NCBI GenBank assembly: GCA_030141605.1
Contig: JAQGDQ010000195.1
Span: forward strand, 344,616-408,615
From: Tubiluchus corallicola
Lineage: Eukaryota; Priapulida; Priapulimorpha; Priapulimorphida; Tubiluchidae
Direction: 5' to 3'
Length of the DNA stretch: 64,000 nt
The notes beneath the pieces were generated by a model that saw only the letters and a program-made list of their open reading frames with translations, searched no databases and was not told the origin of the DNA. The position numbers and the translations under genes were made by a program. Below are positions 23,119 through 37,200 of the stretch, piece by piece (position 1 is the first letter of the stretch; the number at the start of each line of letters is the position of its first letter).

Positions 23119-26100
23119 GCTGCTGCTGTTGTTGCTGTTGTCATTGTCATTGTTGCTGCTGCTGTTGCTGTTGTTGTTGTTGTTGCTGTTGTTGTTGTTG
23201 TTGTTGTTGTTGTTACATTTATTTTTGAAAGCTATCATAGGTTACAGTTTCTTTGAAGTAAGCTAAAATTTTGCCAGAAGATACCATGGATTCCTAACAC
23301 AACCTTCAACTATATACATTAAATGAATCAAGTCTGTTACGTTGATCTGCTCTATATAACGCTACTTCTTAGGGTTTCTTACATTCTAAAATATGAATGG
23401 ATCTACCTCATGATTACCCCATGACGCGTATTCTAAATTTTCATGAAAACCGGATTTACGACAATGGTAAACACCTCCAGAGATTTTCTTGTTGACATGT
23501 TTAACTTTGTGAGAAATGAGCAAAAAGTACAAACTCGATGCAAGCGCATTAGAGCTTCAATTCTAGTTTATTGTAACGGTGTGTAGAAAGCTATGCAGTC
23601 TTCTAGCTAGAGATGAGTGAACAGCATGTAGAATTCGGATTAAAACGTTATGCAAAGGTTTTCTGAACTAAAGTTGTTAATAATTTTGTTTGCATTCTAG
23701 GGTATTTTTGAGCAAAATTTGGCAATCCGGATTCTTAACTATTACCGATTCAATAAAAAAACTGGATATATTTTGTTTCAAGTGAATTTCTGATTTGACG
23801 TGAAATGAGGCTAATTCAAATTATCCTATTAGTTTAAATAGATGTAACTGGTTCCTCAACTAGAATGCCAGATGGCCTATTTGGAGCAAACAATGAAAAA
23901 ACATATATTCACAATACACAAGCACAAAACACGCTCACACCATATACTAAAAATATGTTTGTTTTTATGTCAGGGACAAATAAAATTGATTTGATTCGAC
24001 TTACCAGATGATGAATTACTAGACAGATCACTGCCTCCTTCTTCCAGTCTTCTCTTCCCTTCGGCTTTCACCGACTCGAGGTAAGCGTCGTGTTCTTCAC
24101 CTTCATCAGAATCAATCATATCATCTAGCACGTCAACGTTCTTTGTGTCCTGAAACGTGACATTGTGATGTTAAACGATACAAATTTGGCGATACGATAA
24201 TGATACGATACGATACGATAATGATATGATATGATATGATACAATACGATACGATAACGATAACGATAATTCACTTTTTAGACGATACAATGCAATATGA
24301 TACGATAAATTATTTCGAGCGACAAAAACGATACTGAGGTTAGAAAATTTATGCAACAACAGAAAAAGCATCTCTAATAATTAAACCATTTATGTAACCA
24401 TTACGTGACTACGATGACATTTTCTGCTTCGTTGTTATAATGATTCATAAATAAGTAAGCTACGATAGATACATAGACTACTATGATATAAAGATTTATC
24501 TATGCGAGCTGCACAATTACACATGTCCGAGACGATGACACCAAAAATACAGTACGTTGTATACGGCATTGGCCAGTCTGTATGATTCAGAATCAAAATA
24601 AAGATAGCCGCTATTGCTAAGCGAAAGAGCAACTGCATGTGTCTGACAAGCTTATAAATTTAAATAAGTCTTTTTATCCGCTGTTTTCCTTAATTCCTGC
24701 AATTAAATTGAAAAGCAAAGTGAAGAGATTTTATACAGGTAAGCAATTAGCAACTGAGAGCAATATTGATACGATAATGATAAAAGCAAATTCTTCGTAT
24801 CGATACGATATTCGATAATTATCAATACAAAGCTTCCAATATTTAATTTTAAGACAATGTACTCCGATTAAACTATTGCTGTCATTTATTTAACAAGCCA
24901 GCATGTAAAATCCACAAGAAAATGGCAGTAACCTTTAAGTGTCATTTAGGACTATTAATATGATAGTTTATTCAATAAAAATTGCAGCAAAAGCTGGATT
25001 TATACATGACTCTTAGGTTACAGTGTGGAGTGGATCTCGGGTTGCAGTGTGGAGTGGATCTCAGGTTGCAGTGTGGAGTGCATCTCGGCTTGCAGTGTGG
25101 AGTGGATCTCAGGTTGTAGGGAGTGGATCTGAGGTTGCAGTGTGGAGTGGATCTCGGCTTGCAGTGTGGAGTGGATCTCAGGTTGCAGTGTGTAGTGGAT
25201 CTCGACTTGCAGTGTGGAGTGGATCTCAGGTTGCAGTGTGTAGTGGATCTCGACTTGCTGTGTGGGGTGGATCTCGGCTTGCAGTGTGGAGTGGATCTCA
25301 GGATGCAGTGTGGAGTGGATCTCGAGTGGATCTCGGCTTGCAGTATAGAGTGGATCTCGGCTTGCAGTGTGGAGTGGATCTCAGGTTGCAGCGTGGAGTG
25401 GATCTCGGCTTGCAGTGTGGAGTGGATCACAGCTTGCAGTGTGGAGTGGATCTTGGCGTGCTGTGTAGAGTGGATCTCGGCTTGCAGTGTGGAGTGGATC
25501 TCGGCTTGCAGTGTGGAGTGGATCTTGGTGTGCTGTGTAGAGTGGATCTCGGCTTGCAGTGTGGAGTGGATCTCGGCTTGCAGTGTGGAGTGGATCTCAA
25601 GTTGCGGCGTGGAGTTGTATAAAAGAAGTTACATCACGAATGTTGTCAGATAAAATGACTTAATCAAACACACATTAACAATAACACTATTTAAACTACT
25701 TAAATACAAGTTAAATGAAAAAGTGAAAGAAATATTACATACGAGTTTATCTCCGCGGTTTTTGATACGAAGCTTCTTGTTCTTCACAAAATCAAAGAAC
25801 TTCGTGTATTCTTCCCTGAAAGAAAAGCAAGTGGACAAACGTGTCTTATAAAAATCTACATGAAAAACAAGAACTAGAACAACAGATGAAAGCTGTGCAT
25901 GCAAAGTTGCAGAACACAAATTTTGTAATAGAAAATGACATTTTTTCTAACAGATCTCTCGGGGGACAGCAGTTTCTTTCTATGTGCATAGAAAGTTTGT
26001 ACAAAAAAGCCTACTTGGAGAGGAAGAAAGGGAGTTTTTAAGGTATGTTTCAAAAAATTTCCATAGAAAGTTATATTACCTAGAATTACTCTTAGGCTTT

Positions 26101-28080
26101 TGAAAGACTTAAGCAATTAGAAAAGAAAATTATTAATCATTTAAAATATTCGCACCACCTGGTAAAACAGTTCTGCATCGCCATCTTAGCGTACACCACT
26201 GATTCACCAAAAAACACATTATTGATCTTTCTGACAGGACAAAGTTATTTAAGCTTTTGCTCAGTTAGTGAAGAGTGTGCCATGAATGCGCTACGAATGC
26301 TGTGATTATTTTTTCAAACTTTATGCGATGTTATCTAAACTTGTTTCAAACAACTTGGCATCAAAATGGCTGCATCTAATGGTCAACGTGGGAGTTTAAA
26401 ATTACGTTTTATACAGCATTGCTGCCAAGGCAAGCTCTGCGCACAATAAGACAGCATGTAGGTGGTAAAAAATTTCAAGATGAATTTTTTGAGCTTTATT
26501 TAGAAAGAGTGTTTTCTTGTGCTTTATCTCGACAAAAACACAGGCTTCCTAAGCCGACACTTGTAGCATCTACTCCACTTTATATTAAATCAATACAAAA
26601 AAAGTAAGAATCTGACTCAAGTCCTAGTCTACTAACAGCCAGTTTTCCGCAAAACTCTCTTTCTTTTTAAAGGAAAACCAGACAATTGTGTAAACACGAG
26701 TTCAGAATAAAGAATGCTCTAAAATATTGAAAACTACAATTGGTTTTTTTAACTCAAAGCTTAGATTAAATAATAATTACCTCGGATACTGAAATTTTGT
26801 TAAACTTTCAAAGCTACGCGGCTCAGTGAATCTACTAAAATTGTCACATTCACGTGGCCGACAAATAGAAGGCGTTACCATGATAAGCAAGATCATGAAC
26901 TGCAGTGTTAGTTTCTGACGTCATATGATGTAGAGCCCATTTTTCGTGACATCATACGTTTAAACAGTACTGTAACACTTACGCAAATGTGCTTGATGCG
27001 CAAGGGAAGACGCCTGTCATTGCACAAACTGTGGTTAGTTTCTGACGTAAGCAATAGGTGTGTTCGGTTGCCGTTAATTAACTTTCTAACCTAATTAGTC
27101 GAATATAAGAAACAACTGCTAACTTTTATAGGCAAGAAAATGTATATTTTGCACAGTAAGTTAAAAAGAGATAGCATCTAAACAATCATCTGGTTTTCCT
27201 TTAAAATTTGTTGATGGCTGGGACCAAATACCCTTTTAAGGAGTGAGAAAGGGTATCTGTTGTTCAAAGAAATGTCTTGTCTAGTTTGCTTTAAAATAAT
27301 AGACGCATAAAGCATTTGTTGTAAATTTTAACAAAAGTGACACCAAATTTTTGCGGCATTTATTTTTTTTATTTTTGTTTTAAAACTTCCGTAAAAATCT
27401 AACGAAATGACCTAAATCTTTTTATGTTTATACATAAACAAATGTAATATGAGTGTTCAGTTGCCGCTAATTAACTTTCTAAGCTAATTATTCAATTATG
27501 AGACACAACTGCTAACTTTTATAGGCAAGAAAATGTATATTTTGGACAGAAAATTAAGTAGTTCATTAACAATTGATAACCACAATTTCACCTCTTCAGA
27601 ATAAACAGTTTGGCAAAGAATGAAAAGTAAACAAGAGTGTAACTTTCATTCAATTTTTAAAAAAGTGTAAATAGTAAAAATAGCATCATTTTCATCACAT
27701 ACTTGTCAATGCTGTTGAACGTGTACATTGATCCAGTCTTGGTCTCTATCTCGAAATCAAAACTACGGGTGCTGCCACCACTTCGAGCAAAATTCACGTA
27801 CGACACCTCGTCAAAGCGGACGTGAACCGGCGGTTTATGCACGTAGATGAATCCACGTTCCAGTGGATACAGGAGTCCAGCTGCTGCCTTGTACGAACAC
27901 GACACGGCGTGGGAACCGGTGTGGCTGTAAAAAGACAACAGTCAGTCGAGATTAACTTAAGGCAGTTGCTAAATGGCAGTCGAGTAAAAATTGTACAAAA
28001 CTCAGCTAGAATCACTCATGGTTTATTTTACATCATTTTTAAACAAAACTGCAGAACTTATAAAGCCTACAAGATTTCTG

Positions 28081-28111
<31 letters not shown>

Positions 28112-28218
28112 TGTTGTTGTTGTTGTTGTTGTTGTTGTTATTCTTATTGTTGTTGTTATTATTGTTATTGTTGTTGTTGCTGCTGCTGCTGTTGTTGTTG
28201 TTGTTGTTGTTCCTGTTG

Positions 28219-28249
<31 letters not shown>

Positions 28250-31200
28250 TGTTGTTGTTATGGTTACATTTATTTATTTTTGAAAGCTATCATAGGTTAC
28301 AGTTTCTTTGAAGTAGGCTAAAATTTTGCCAGAAGATACCATGGATTCCTAACACAACCTTCAACTACATCTATTAAATGAATCAAGTCTGTTACGTTGA
28401 TCTGCTCTATATAACGCTACTTGTTACGGTTTCTGACATTCTAAAATATGAATGGATCTACCTCATGATTACCCCATGACGCGTATTCTAAATTTTCATG
28501 AAAACCGGATCTACGACAATGGTAAACACCTCCAGAGATTTTCTTGTTGACATGTTTAACTTTGTGAGAAATGAGCAAAAAGTACAAACTCGATGCAAGC
28601 GCATTAGAGCTTCAATTCTAGTTTATTGTAACGGTGTGTAGAAAGCTATGCAATCTTCTAGCTAGAGATGGGTTATCGTCGTTACGTCTGTTACGTCTGT
28701 TATAAGTCTGTTACGTTGATCTGCTCTATATAATGCTACTTGTTAGGGTTTCTGACATTCTAAAATATGAATGGAGTTTCATACTCACTTACTACTCGTC
28801 TTATTTTACATCATTTTTAAACAAAACTGCAGAATTTATAAAAGCTTACACGATTTCTTTATACAGCACTTATAACAACGCCCATTCATATAAACACGAG
28901 AATCAACTTTCACTTATTAGCGCGCTGCCGCATTGGACAAAAGAATATCTGGTCAGCCTCTCCTCCTAGCAAGTTCCAAGTTTCAATCACACTCATATCG
29001 GGATTTTTCCCAGATATAATTAAACCTACTCAACCTTCCGGTCGTGCATTGGGAAAGGCATGTGATAATTGGCTAGCCACCTGTCTTCCAAGAGTGCCAA
29101 AGCTCCATAAATGGATGCCATGATCATGAATGTCCCACTAGGGAAATGAGATCTTTCTTCTTCCCATTAACAAGCGACCAAGGTGAGCAGGCCATTACTT
29201 CTGATAGTCCTTTCAACTGTAGCTATTACTTCTGATAGTCCTTTCAACTGTAGCCATTACTTCTGATAGTCCTTTCAACTGTAGCCATTACTTCTGATAG
29301 TCCTTTCAACTGTAGTCATTAGTTCTGATAGTCCTTTCAACTGTAGTCATTAGTTCTGATAGTCCTTTCAACTGTAGCCATTACTTCTGATAGTCCTTTC
29401 AACTGTAGCCATTACTTCTGATAGTTCTTTCAACTGTAGCCATTACTTCTGATAGTCCTTTCAACTGTAGCCATTACTTCTAACAGTCCTTTCAACTGTA
29501 GCCATTAGTTCTGATAGTCCTTTCAACTGTAGTCATTAGTTCTGATAGTCCTTTCAACTGTAGCCATTACTTCTATTAGTCCTTTCAACTGTAGCCATTA
29601 CTTCTGCTACTTCTTTCAACTGCAGCCATTACTTCTGATAGTCCTTTCAACTGTAGCCATTACTTCTGATAGTCCTTTCAACTGTAGCCATTACTTCTGA
29701 TAGTCCTTTCAACTGTAGCCATTAGTTCTGATAGTCCTTTCAACTGTAGTCATTAGTTCTGATAGTCCTTTCAACTATAGCCATTACTTCTGATAGTCCT
29801 TTCAACTGTAGTCATTAGTTCCGATAGTCCTTTACACTGTAGTCATTAGTTCTGATAGTCCTTTCAAAAATGAGTTTCGTCAATCAAATTAAATGATCAA
29901 AAGGTGCCATACCCCACAAAACTCCCCGGAACAGTAATTTTCCTTTGAACGAGAGCTTTCATAACACGACTAACTAACTCATACGTTGGTCCAGTCATCT
30001 CTTTTGATAATTTTCCTTCGTATTTCTCGGCAATTTCTTCCCTAAAAATAGGACAAAATGTTCAAATCAGAAATAGTCAGATTCGTCTTAAGCAGAATTC
30101 AACATACGAAATTAAAACAAAATCAAAAGAAATGTTTTCTACAAGTTTGAACAACGTTCCTAACCAATTATGAATCAGGATAATTATAATAAAGCGTTTA
30201 CTTTTGGGCAGCGGTGGCTCGTAGCTAAAATTAGTGGGGTGCTGCTTCAGAAAAGTTTTAGTCATTGTTTTAATACTGTGGAAAATGTAACATTCATATG
30301 TAATTTTAAAGTTGTAGTTATATTTGAAGATTGGGTGTTGAACGGGCCTCTTTTCTTAACTGCAATATTCTCATGGAGAGACAATTGTGAAAAATTAAGC
30401 TGTTGTAGTTCACTTACAGTCAGAGAACTTATTTCTTGGGGATGCAAGGCGTCCATTATTAAATAATTTATGTTTTATGCACACGCTAAGTTTACACTTT
30501 ATCATATCCAAGAATACGACACGGTAAGCACGTAGCAATTGTTACTGTGATACAGACAGTAGTTTTCTACCAAGCAGCAGACGCTAGCATACAGCGTGTT
30601 ATCTCAGACATGTGCACATGGCCGCATGCCCACAACAGCCAAACAGCGCTGTGAAGCAAATTGTACTTCCCTCACGAGCTCCGGTTCCGCACAAGTAAAA
30701 AAGAACTAAAGAAAAAAGACTTCTTACAATGAATATTATCAATAATAATGAGTGAAAAAGGGGGTGCTGCAATACCACAGTCATTATACACGAGCCACCA
30801 ATGCTTTTGTAGTCTACATAATTATCTTTTGTATTTTAAAGATAGTTCAACATTGGTTTCTTGTAAAAAGTCTAAGGGCCTATTTGCATGCATACGCTTC
30901 ATGTCATATTTATCAAAAAATTCTGAACACTTTTTATCAATATTCAAAGCCTAAAGAAATCATACAAACATTATTTATATATAAATCATGCTAAATGGCA
31001 TAAAATAATAAGGATTTCAGATGTTCTTGTGTCCCGTACATTAAACTAGCATTATAAACTGTTTTTATCGATAGAAAAATCGTTGTATTTCTACTATTAA
31101 AGTTTGTTATCAAAATTGAGACAAACATTTCGAAAACATTTTCAAAATTTTGCTAAAATCAATTATAAAATTCAAGAAAACGTATAAGAACAATGTAAGA

Positions 31201-34200
31201 AATTACAACAGCGTAATCCCATGTTACATAAACTTACTCTGAGATGGATAATTCTAATGTTTCCTCGTCTTCACGGTTGAATTGTAAAATCATAAACTGA
31301 TAACGAGTCTGGCCCTGTTTGATTGGTGGATCCACACTCACCTGTAACCATAAACAAGCTTAACAAACTGTCTGAAGCTTCCTACACCTATGTTAACGAA
31401 AGAGAAACTGCTAGCTAAGTAAGTAAGATATGTAGGTGGTTTCAAGCAAGAAGAAAGAAATTAATCAGTAGAAACACGAGTAAAACCCATAAAACCTTTA
31501 ATGTATATGAATTAAGCAACATTGATTTTTGTCTCTGAGACATATCTCAATTCCTTTACATTACTTTCTATGGACGTTTTGGTTTCGTTTAACGACGTGT
31601 CGCCTAATGTCGTATTTTGCTGGACCGTATTAGCGTCATGAAGTGAAGACTTACTGTATAAGCCATTGTATGATTGTTCTAATCTGTTTTAACAAACTTA
31701 ACAAATTGTCTGAGTCACAAGCAACGATTGTTCTGATCTGTTTTAACAAACTTAACAAATTGTTTGAGTCACAAGCAACGATTGTTTTGATCTGTTGTAA
31801 CAAGCTTAACAAATTGTCTGAGTCACAAGCAACGATTGTTCGTTCTGATCTGTTTTAACGAACTTAACAAATTGTCTGAGTCACAAGCAACGATTGTTCT
31901 GATCTGTTTTAACAAACTTAACAAATTGTCTGAGTCACAAGCAACGATTGTTCTGATCTGTTTTAACAAACTTTAACAAATTGTCTGAGTCACAAGCAAC
32001 GATTGTTCGTTCTGATCTGTTTTAACGAACTTAACAAATTGTCTGAGTCACAAGCAACGAATGTTCTGATCTGTTTTAGCACATCTATCTCATGTAATTA
32101 AAGGAAACAAAATTATAACAAATGACTACAGTCATTTGAAACTTGGTGGTAGAAATTTAGACATAAGAAATTAAGTAGACGATTTAAAATTCGAATTCTT
32201 CAAACAATAAAACATAGGATAAAAGCCCGCAAATAGCAATGAAAATTACACATTATTATAAACCATAGTGTATTATTAATGATCACATGTAGGTACATAG
32301 AACCACATACATTAGGCCAATCATTACTGCAAATCGAATAATTACTTACTACAAAGAACATTGACCGCTGGTCTTTATGGGGTAACAAAAAGAGTCGCAG
32401 GACGGTGGACAATGGAATCTTGTAATCGAAAGTCTTTCCGTGAAGCTGGAGAAACGTCGGGAACATCTTGATGTCATACCGACCCCTAGAAGATGAAAAA
32501 TGCTAATATGTTACAGCAAAATTCGGAAAGTCCAGTTGTCATTAATGTTTCTTGTGTCAAAATTAGCGTTAATTTGATGCTTTTTCTGTAAATTGTCATT
32601 GTAAACTTGCATGTTGATGGTAAATCTAGCAACAAATTCTAATTCTAATTCTACCAACATGAGCTAAAAGTACACTTCAAACTGAATCACAAAAAACTCG
32701 TCGATTGCATTCCAATTTGGTTTCTGCAAACTGTTACAGTGCACTCATGGAAACACTTATGCAATTATGCTTAAAATACAAACGAAGAAGCAGATATACA
32801 AGCGTGATGGTTATCTACCAGCCGCCTTCGTGTATTTACTAGCTCGTACTCAACATGTCTGAGCTGAAGCACGAGTTCCCACGTATTTACTTGCTCGTAC
32901 TCAACATGTCTGAGCTGAAGCATGAGTTCTCATGTATTTACTAGCTCGTACTCAACATGTCTGAGCTGAAGTACGAGTTCCCACGTATTTACTTGCTCGT
33001 ACTCAACGTGTTTGAGCTGAAGCACGAGTTTTCATGTATTTACTCGCTCGTACTCAACATGTTTGAGCTGAAGCACGAGTTCCCACGTATTTACTTGCTC
33101 GTACTCAACATGTCTGAGCTGAAGCACGAGTTCCCACGTATTTACTTGCTCGTACTCAACATGTTTGAGCTGAAGCACGAGTTCCCACGTATTTACTTGC
33201 TCGTACTCAACATGTTTGAGCGGAAGCACGAGTTCTCGTGCATTTACTTGCTCGTACTCAACATGTCTGAGCTGAAGCACGAGTTCCCACGTATTTACTT
33301 GCTCGTACTCAACATGTCTGAGCTGAAGCACGAGTTCCCACGTATTTACTTGCTCGTACTCAACATGTTTGAGCTGAAGCACGAGTTCCCACGTATTTAC
33401 TTGCTCGTACTCAACATGTTTGAGCGGAAGCACGAGTTCTCATGCATTTACTTGCTCGTACTCAACATGTCTGAGCTGAAGCACGAGTTCCCATGTATTT
33501 ACTTGCTCGTACTCAACATGTGTGAGCTGAAGCACGAGTTCCCACGTATTTACTTGCTCGTACTCAACATGTTTGAGCTGAAGCACGAGTTCCCACGTAT
33601 TTACTTGCTCGTACTCAACATGTTTGAGCGGAAGCACGAGTTCTCATGCATTTACTTGCTCGTACTCAACATGTCTGAGCTGAAGCACGAGTTCCCACGT
33701 ATTTAACTGCTCGTACTCAACATGTTTGAGCTGAAGTACGAGTTCCCACATATTTACTTGCTCGTACTCAACGTGTTCGAGCTGAAGTACGAGTGCCCAC
33801 GTATTTACTTGCTCGTACTCAACATGTTTGAGCTGAAGCACGAGTTCCCACGTATTTACTTGCTCGTACTCAACATGTCTGAGCTGAAGCATGAGTTTCC
33901 ATGTATTTACTTGCTCGTACTCAACATGTTTGAGCTGAAGCACGAGTTCCCATGTATTTACTTGCTCGTACTCAACATGTTTGAGCTGAAGCACGAGTTC
34001 CCATGTATTTACTTGCTCGTACTCAACATGTTTGAGCTGAAGCACGAGTTCCCATGTATTTACTTGCTCGTACTCAACATGTCTGAGCTGAAGCACGAGT
34101 TCCCACGTATTTACTCGCTCGTACTCAACATTTTTGAGCTGAAGCACGAGTTCCCACGTATTTACTCGCTCGTACTCAACATGTTTGAGCTGAAGCACGA

Positions 34201-37200
34201 GTTCCCACGTATTTACTCGCTCGTACTCAACATGTTTGAGCTGAAGCATGAGTTCTCATGTATTTACTAGCTCGTACTCAACATGTCTGAGCTGAAGCAC
34301 GAGTTCCCACGTATTTACTTGCTCGTACTCAACATGTTTGAGCTGAAGCACGAGTTTTCATGTATTTACTCGCTCGTACTCAACATGTTTGAGCTGAAGC
34401 ACGAGTTCCCACGTATTTACTTGCTCGTACTCAACATGTCTGAGCTGAAGCACGAGTTCCCACGTATTTACTTGCTCGTACTCAACATGTTTGAGCTGAA
34501 GCACGAGTTCCCATGTATTTACTTGCTCGTACTCAACATGTTTGAGCTGAAGCACGAGTTCTCATGTATTTACTTGCTCGTACTCAACATGTTTGAGCTG
34601 AAGCACGAGTTCCCACGTATTTACTCGCTCGTACTCAACATGTCTGAGCTGAAGCACGAGTTCCCACGTATTTACTCGCTCGTACTCAACATGTTTGAGC
34701 TGAAGCACGAGTTCCCACGTATTTACTTGCTCGTACTCAACATGTTTGAGCTGAAGCACGAGTTCCCATGTATTTACTTGCTCGTACTCAACATGTTTGA
34801 GCTGAAGCACGAGTTCCCATGTATTTACTTGCTCGTACTCAACATGTTTGAGCTGAAGCACGAGTTCCCACGTATTTACTCGCTCGTACTCAACATGTTT
34901 GAGCTGAAGCACGAGTTCCCACGTATTTACTTGCTCGTACTCAACATGTTTGAGCTGAAGCACGAGTTTTCATGTATTTACTTGCTCGTACTCAACATGT
35001 CTGAGCTGAAGCACGAGTTCCCACGTATTTACTGCTCGTACTCAACATGTTTGAGCTGAAGCACGAGTTACCACGTATTTACTCGCTCGTACTCAACATG
35101 TTTGAGCTGAAGCACGAGTTCCCACGTATTTACTTGCTCGTACTCAACATGTTTGAGCTGAAGCACGAGTTCCCACGTATTTACTCGCTCGTACTCAACA
35201 TGTCTGAGCTGAAGCATGAGTTTCCACGTATTTACTCGCTCGTACTCAACATGTTTGAGCTGAAGCACGAGTTCCCACGTATTTACTCGCTCGTACTCAA
35301 CATGTTTGAGCTGAAGCACGAGTTTCCATGTATTTACTTGCTCGTACTCAACATGTTTGAGCTGAAGCACGAGTTCTCATGTATTTACTTGATCGTACTC
35401 AACATGCTTGAGCTGAAGCATGAGTTTCCACGTATTTACTCGCTCGTACTCAACATTTTGAGCTGAAGCACGAGTTCCACCAACATGTTTGAGCTGAAGC
35501 AGAGTTCCCACGTATTTACTTGCTCGTACTCAACATGTTTGAGCTGAAGCACGAGTTCCCACGTATTTACTTGCTCGTACTCAACATGTTTGAGCTGAAG
35601 CACGAGTTCCCATGTATTTACTTGCTCGTACTCAACATGTTTGAGCTGAAGCACGAGTTCCCACGTATTTACTTGCTCGTACTCAACATGTCTGAGCTGA
35701 AGCACGAGTTTCCACGTATTTACTTGCTCGTACTCAACATGTTTGAGCTGAAGCACGAGTTCCCATGTATTTACTTGCTCGTACTCAACATGTTTGAGCT
35801 GAAGCACGAGTTCCCACGTATTTACTTGCTCGTACTCAACATGTTTGAGCTGAAGCACGAGTTCCCATGTATTTACTCGCTCGTACTCAACATATCTGAG
35901 CTGAAGCACGAGTTCCCACATATTTACTCGCTCATACTCAACATGTCTGAGCTGAAGCACGAGTTCCCACGTATTTACTCGCTCGTACTCAACATGTTTG
36001 AGCTGAAGCACGAGTTCCCACGTATTTACTCGCTCGTACTCAACATGTTTGAGCTGAAGCACGAGTTCCCACGTATTTACTCGCTCGTACTCAACATGTT
36101 TGAGCTGAAGCACGAGTTCCCACGTATTTACTTGCTCGTACTCAACATGTTTGAGCTGAAGCACGAGTTCTCACGTATTTACTTGCTCGTACTCAACATG
36201 TCTGAGCTGAAGCACGAGTTCCCACGTATTTACTCGCTCGTACTCAACATGTTTGAGCTGAAGCATGAGTTTCCACATATTTACTCGCTCGTACTCAACA
36301 TGTTTGAGGTGAAGCACGAGTTCTCATGTATTTACTTGCTCGTACTCAACATGCTTGAGCTGAAGCACGAGTTCCCACGTATTTACTCGCTCGTACTCAA
36401 CATGTTTGAGCTGAAGCACGAGTTCCCACGTATTTACTCGCTCGTACTCAACATGTCTGAGCTGAAGCACGAGTTTCCATGTATTTACTTGCTCGTACTC
36501 AACATGTTTGAGCTGAAGCACGAGTTCCCACGTATTTACTTGCTCGTACTCAACATGTTTGAGCTGAAGCACGAGTTCCCACGTATTTACTTGCTCGTAC
36601 TCAACATGTCTGAGCTGAAGCACGAGTTCCCATGTATTTACTCGCTCGTACTCAACATGTTTGAGCTGAAGCACGAGTTCCCATGTATTTACTTGCTCGT
36701 ACTCAACATGTTTGAGCTGAAGCACGAGTTCCCACGTATTTACTGCTCGTACTCAACATGTCTGAGCTGAAGCACGAGTTCCCACGTATTTACTGCTCGT
36801 ACTCAACATGTTTGAGCTGAAGCACGAGTTCCCATGTATTTACTCGCTCGTACTCAACATGTTTGAGCTGAAGCACGAGTTCCCATGTATTTACTTGCTC
36901 GTACTCAACATGTTTGAGCTGAAGCACGAGTTCCCACGTATTTACTGCTCGTACTCAACATGTCTGAGCTGAAGCATGAGTTCCCACGTATTTACTGCTC
37001 GTACTCAACATGTTTGAGCTGAAGCACGAGTTCCCACGTATTTACTCGCTCGTACTCAACATGTTTGAGCTGAAGCACAAGTTCCCACGTATTTACTGCT
37101 CGTACTCAACATGTTTGAGCTGAAGCACGAGTTCCCATGTATTTACTTGCTCGTACTCAACATGTTTGAGCTGAAGCACGAGTTCCCATGTATTTACTTG

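Noticed and set aside
25023-25653. Open frames of 150-199 codons on both strands
   Set aside because: They are translations of the 24-base minisatellite; overlapping frames on both strands are equally open.
29195-29868. CRISPR-like regular 31-base repeats
   Set aside because: Units are head to tail with no unique spacers, in a eukaryotic intron; it is a minisatellite.
32957-36770. Long open frames (up to 416 codons plus strand, 242 minus strand) with 17-residue repeats such as [17 protein letters not shown]
   Set aside because: The DNA unit is 51 bases, so frames stay open on both strands and break wherever a unit loses one base. They lie inside an SSRP1 intron and have no separate start, promoter or relatives.
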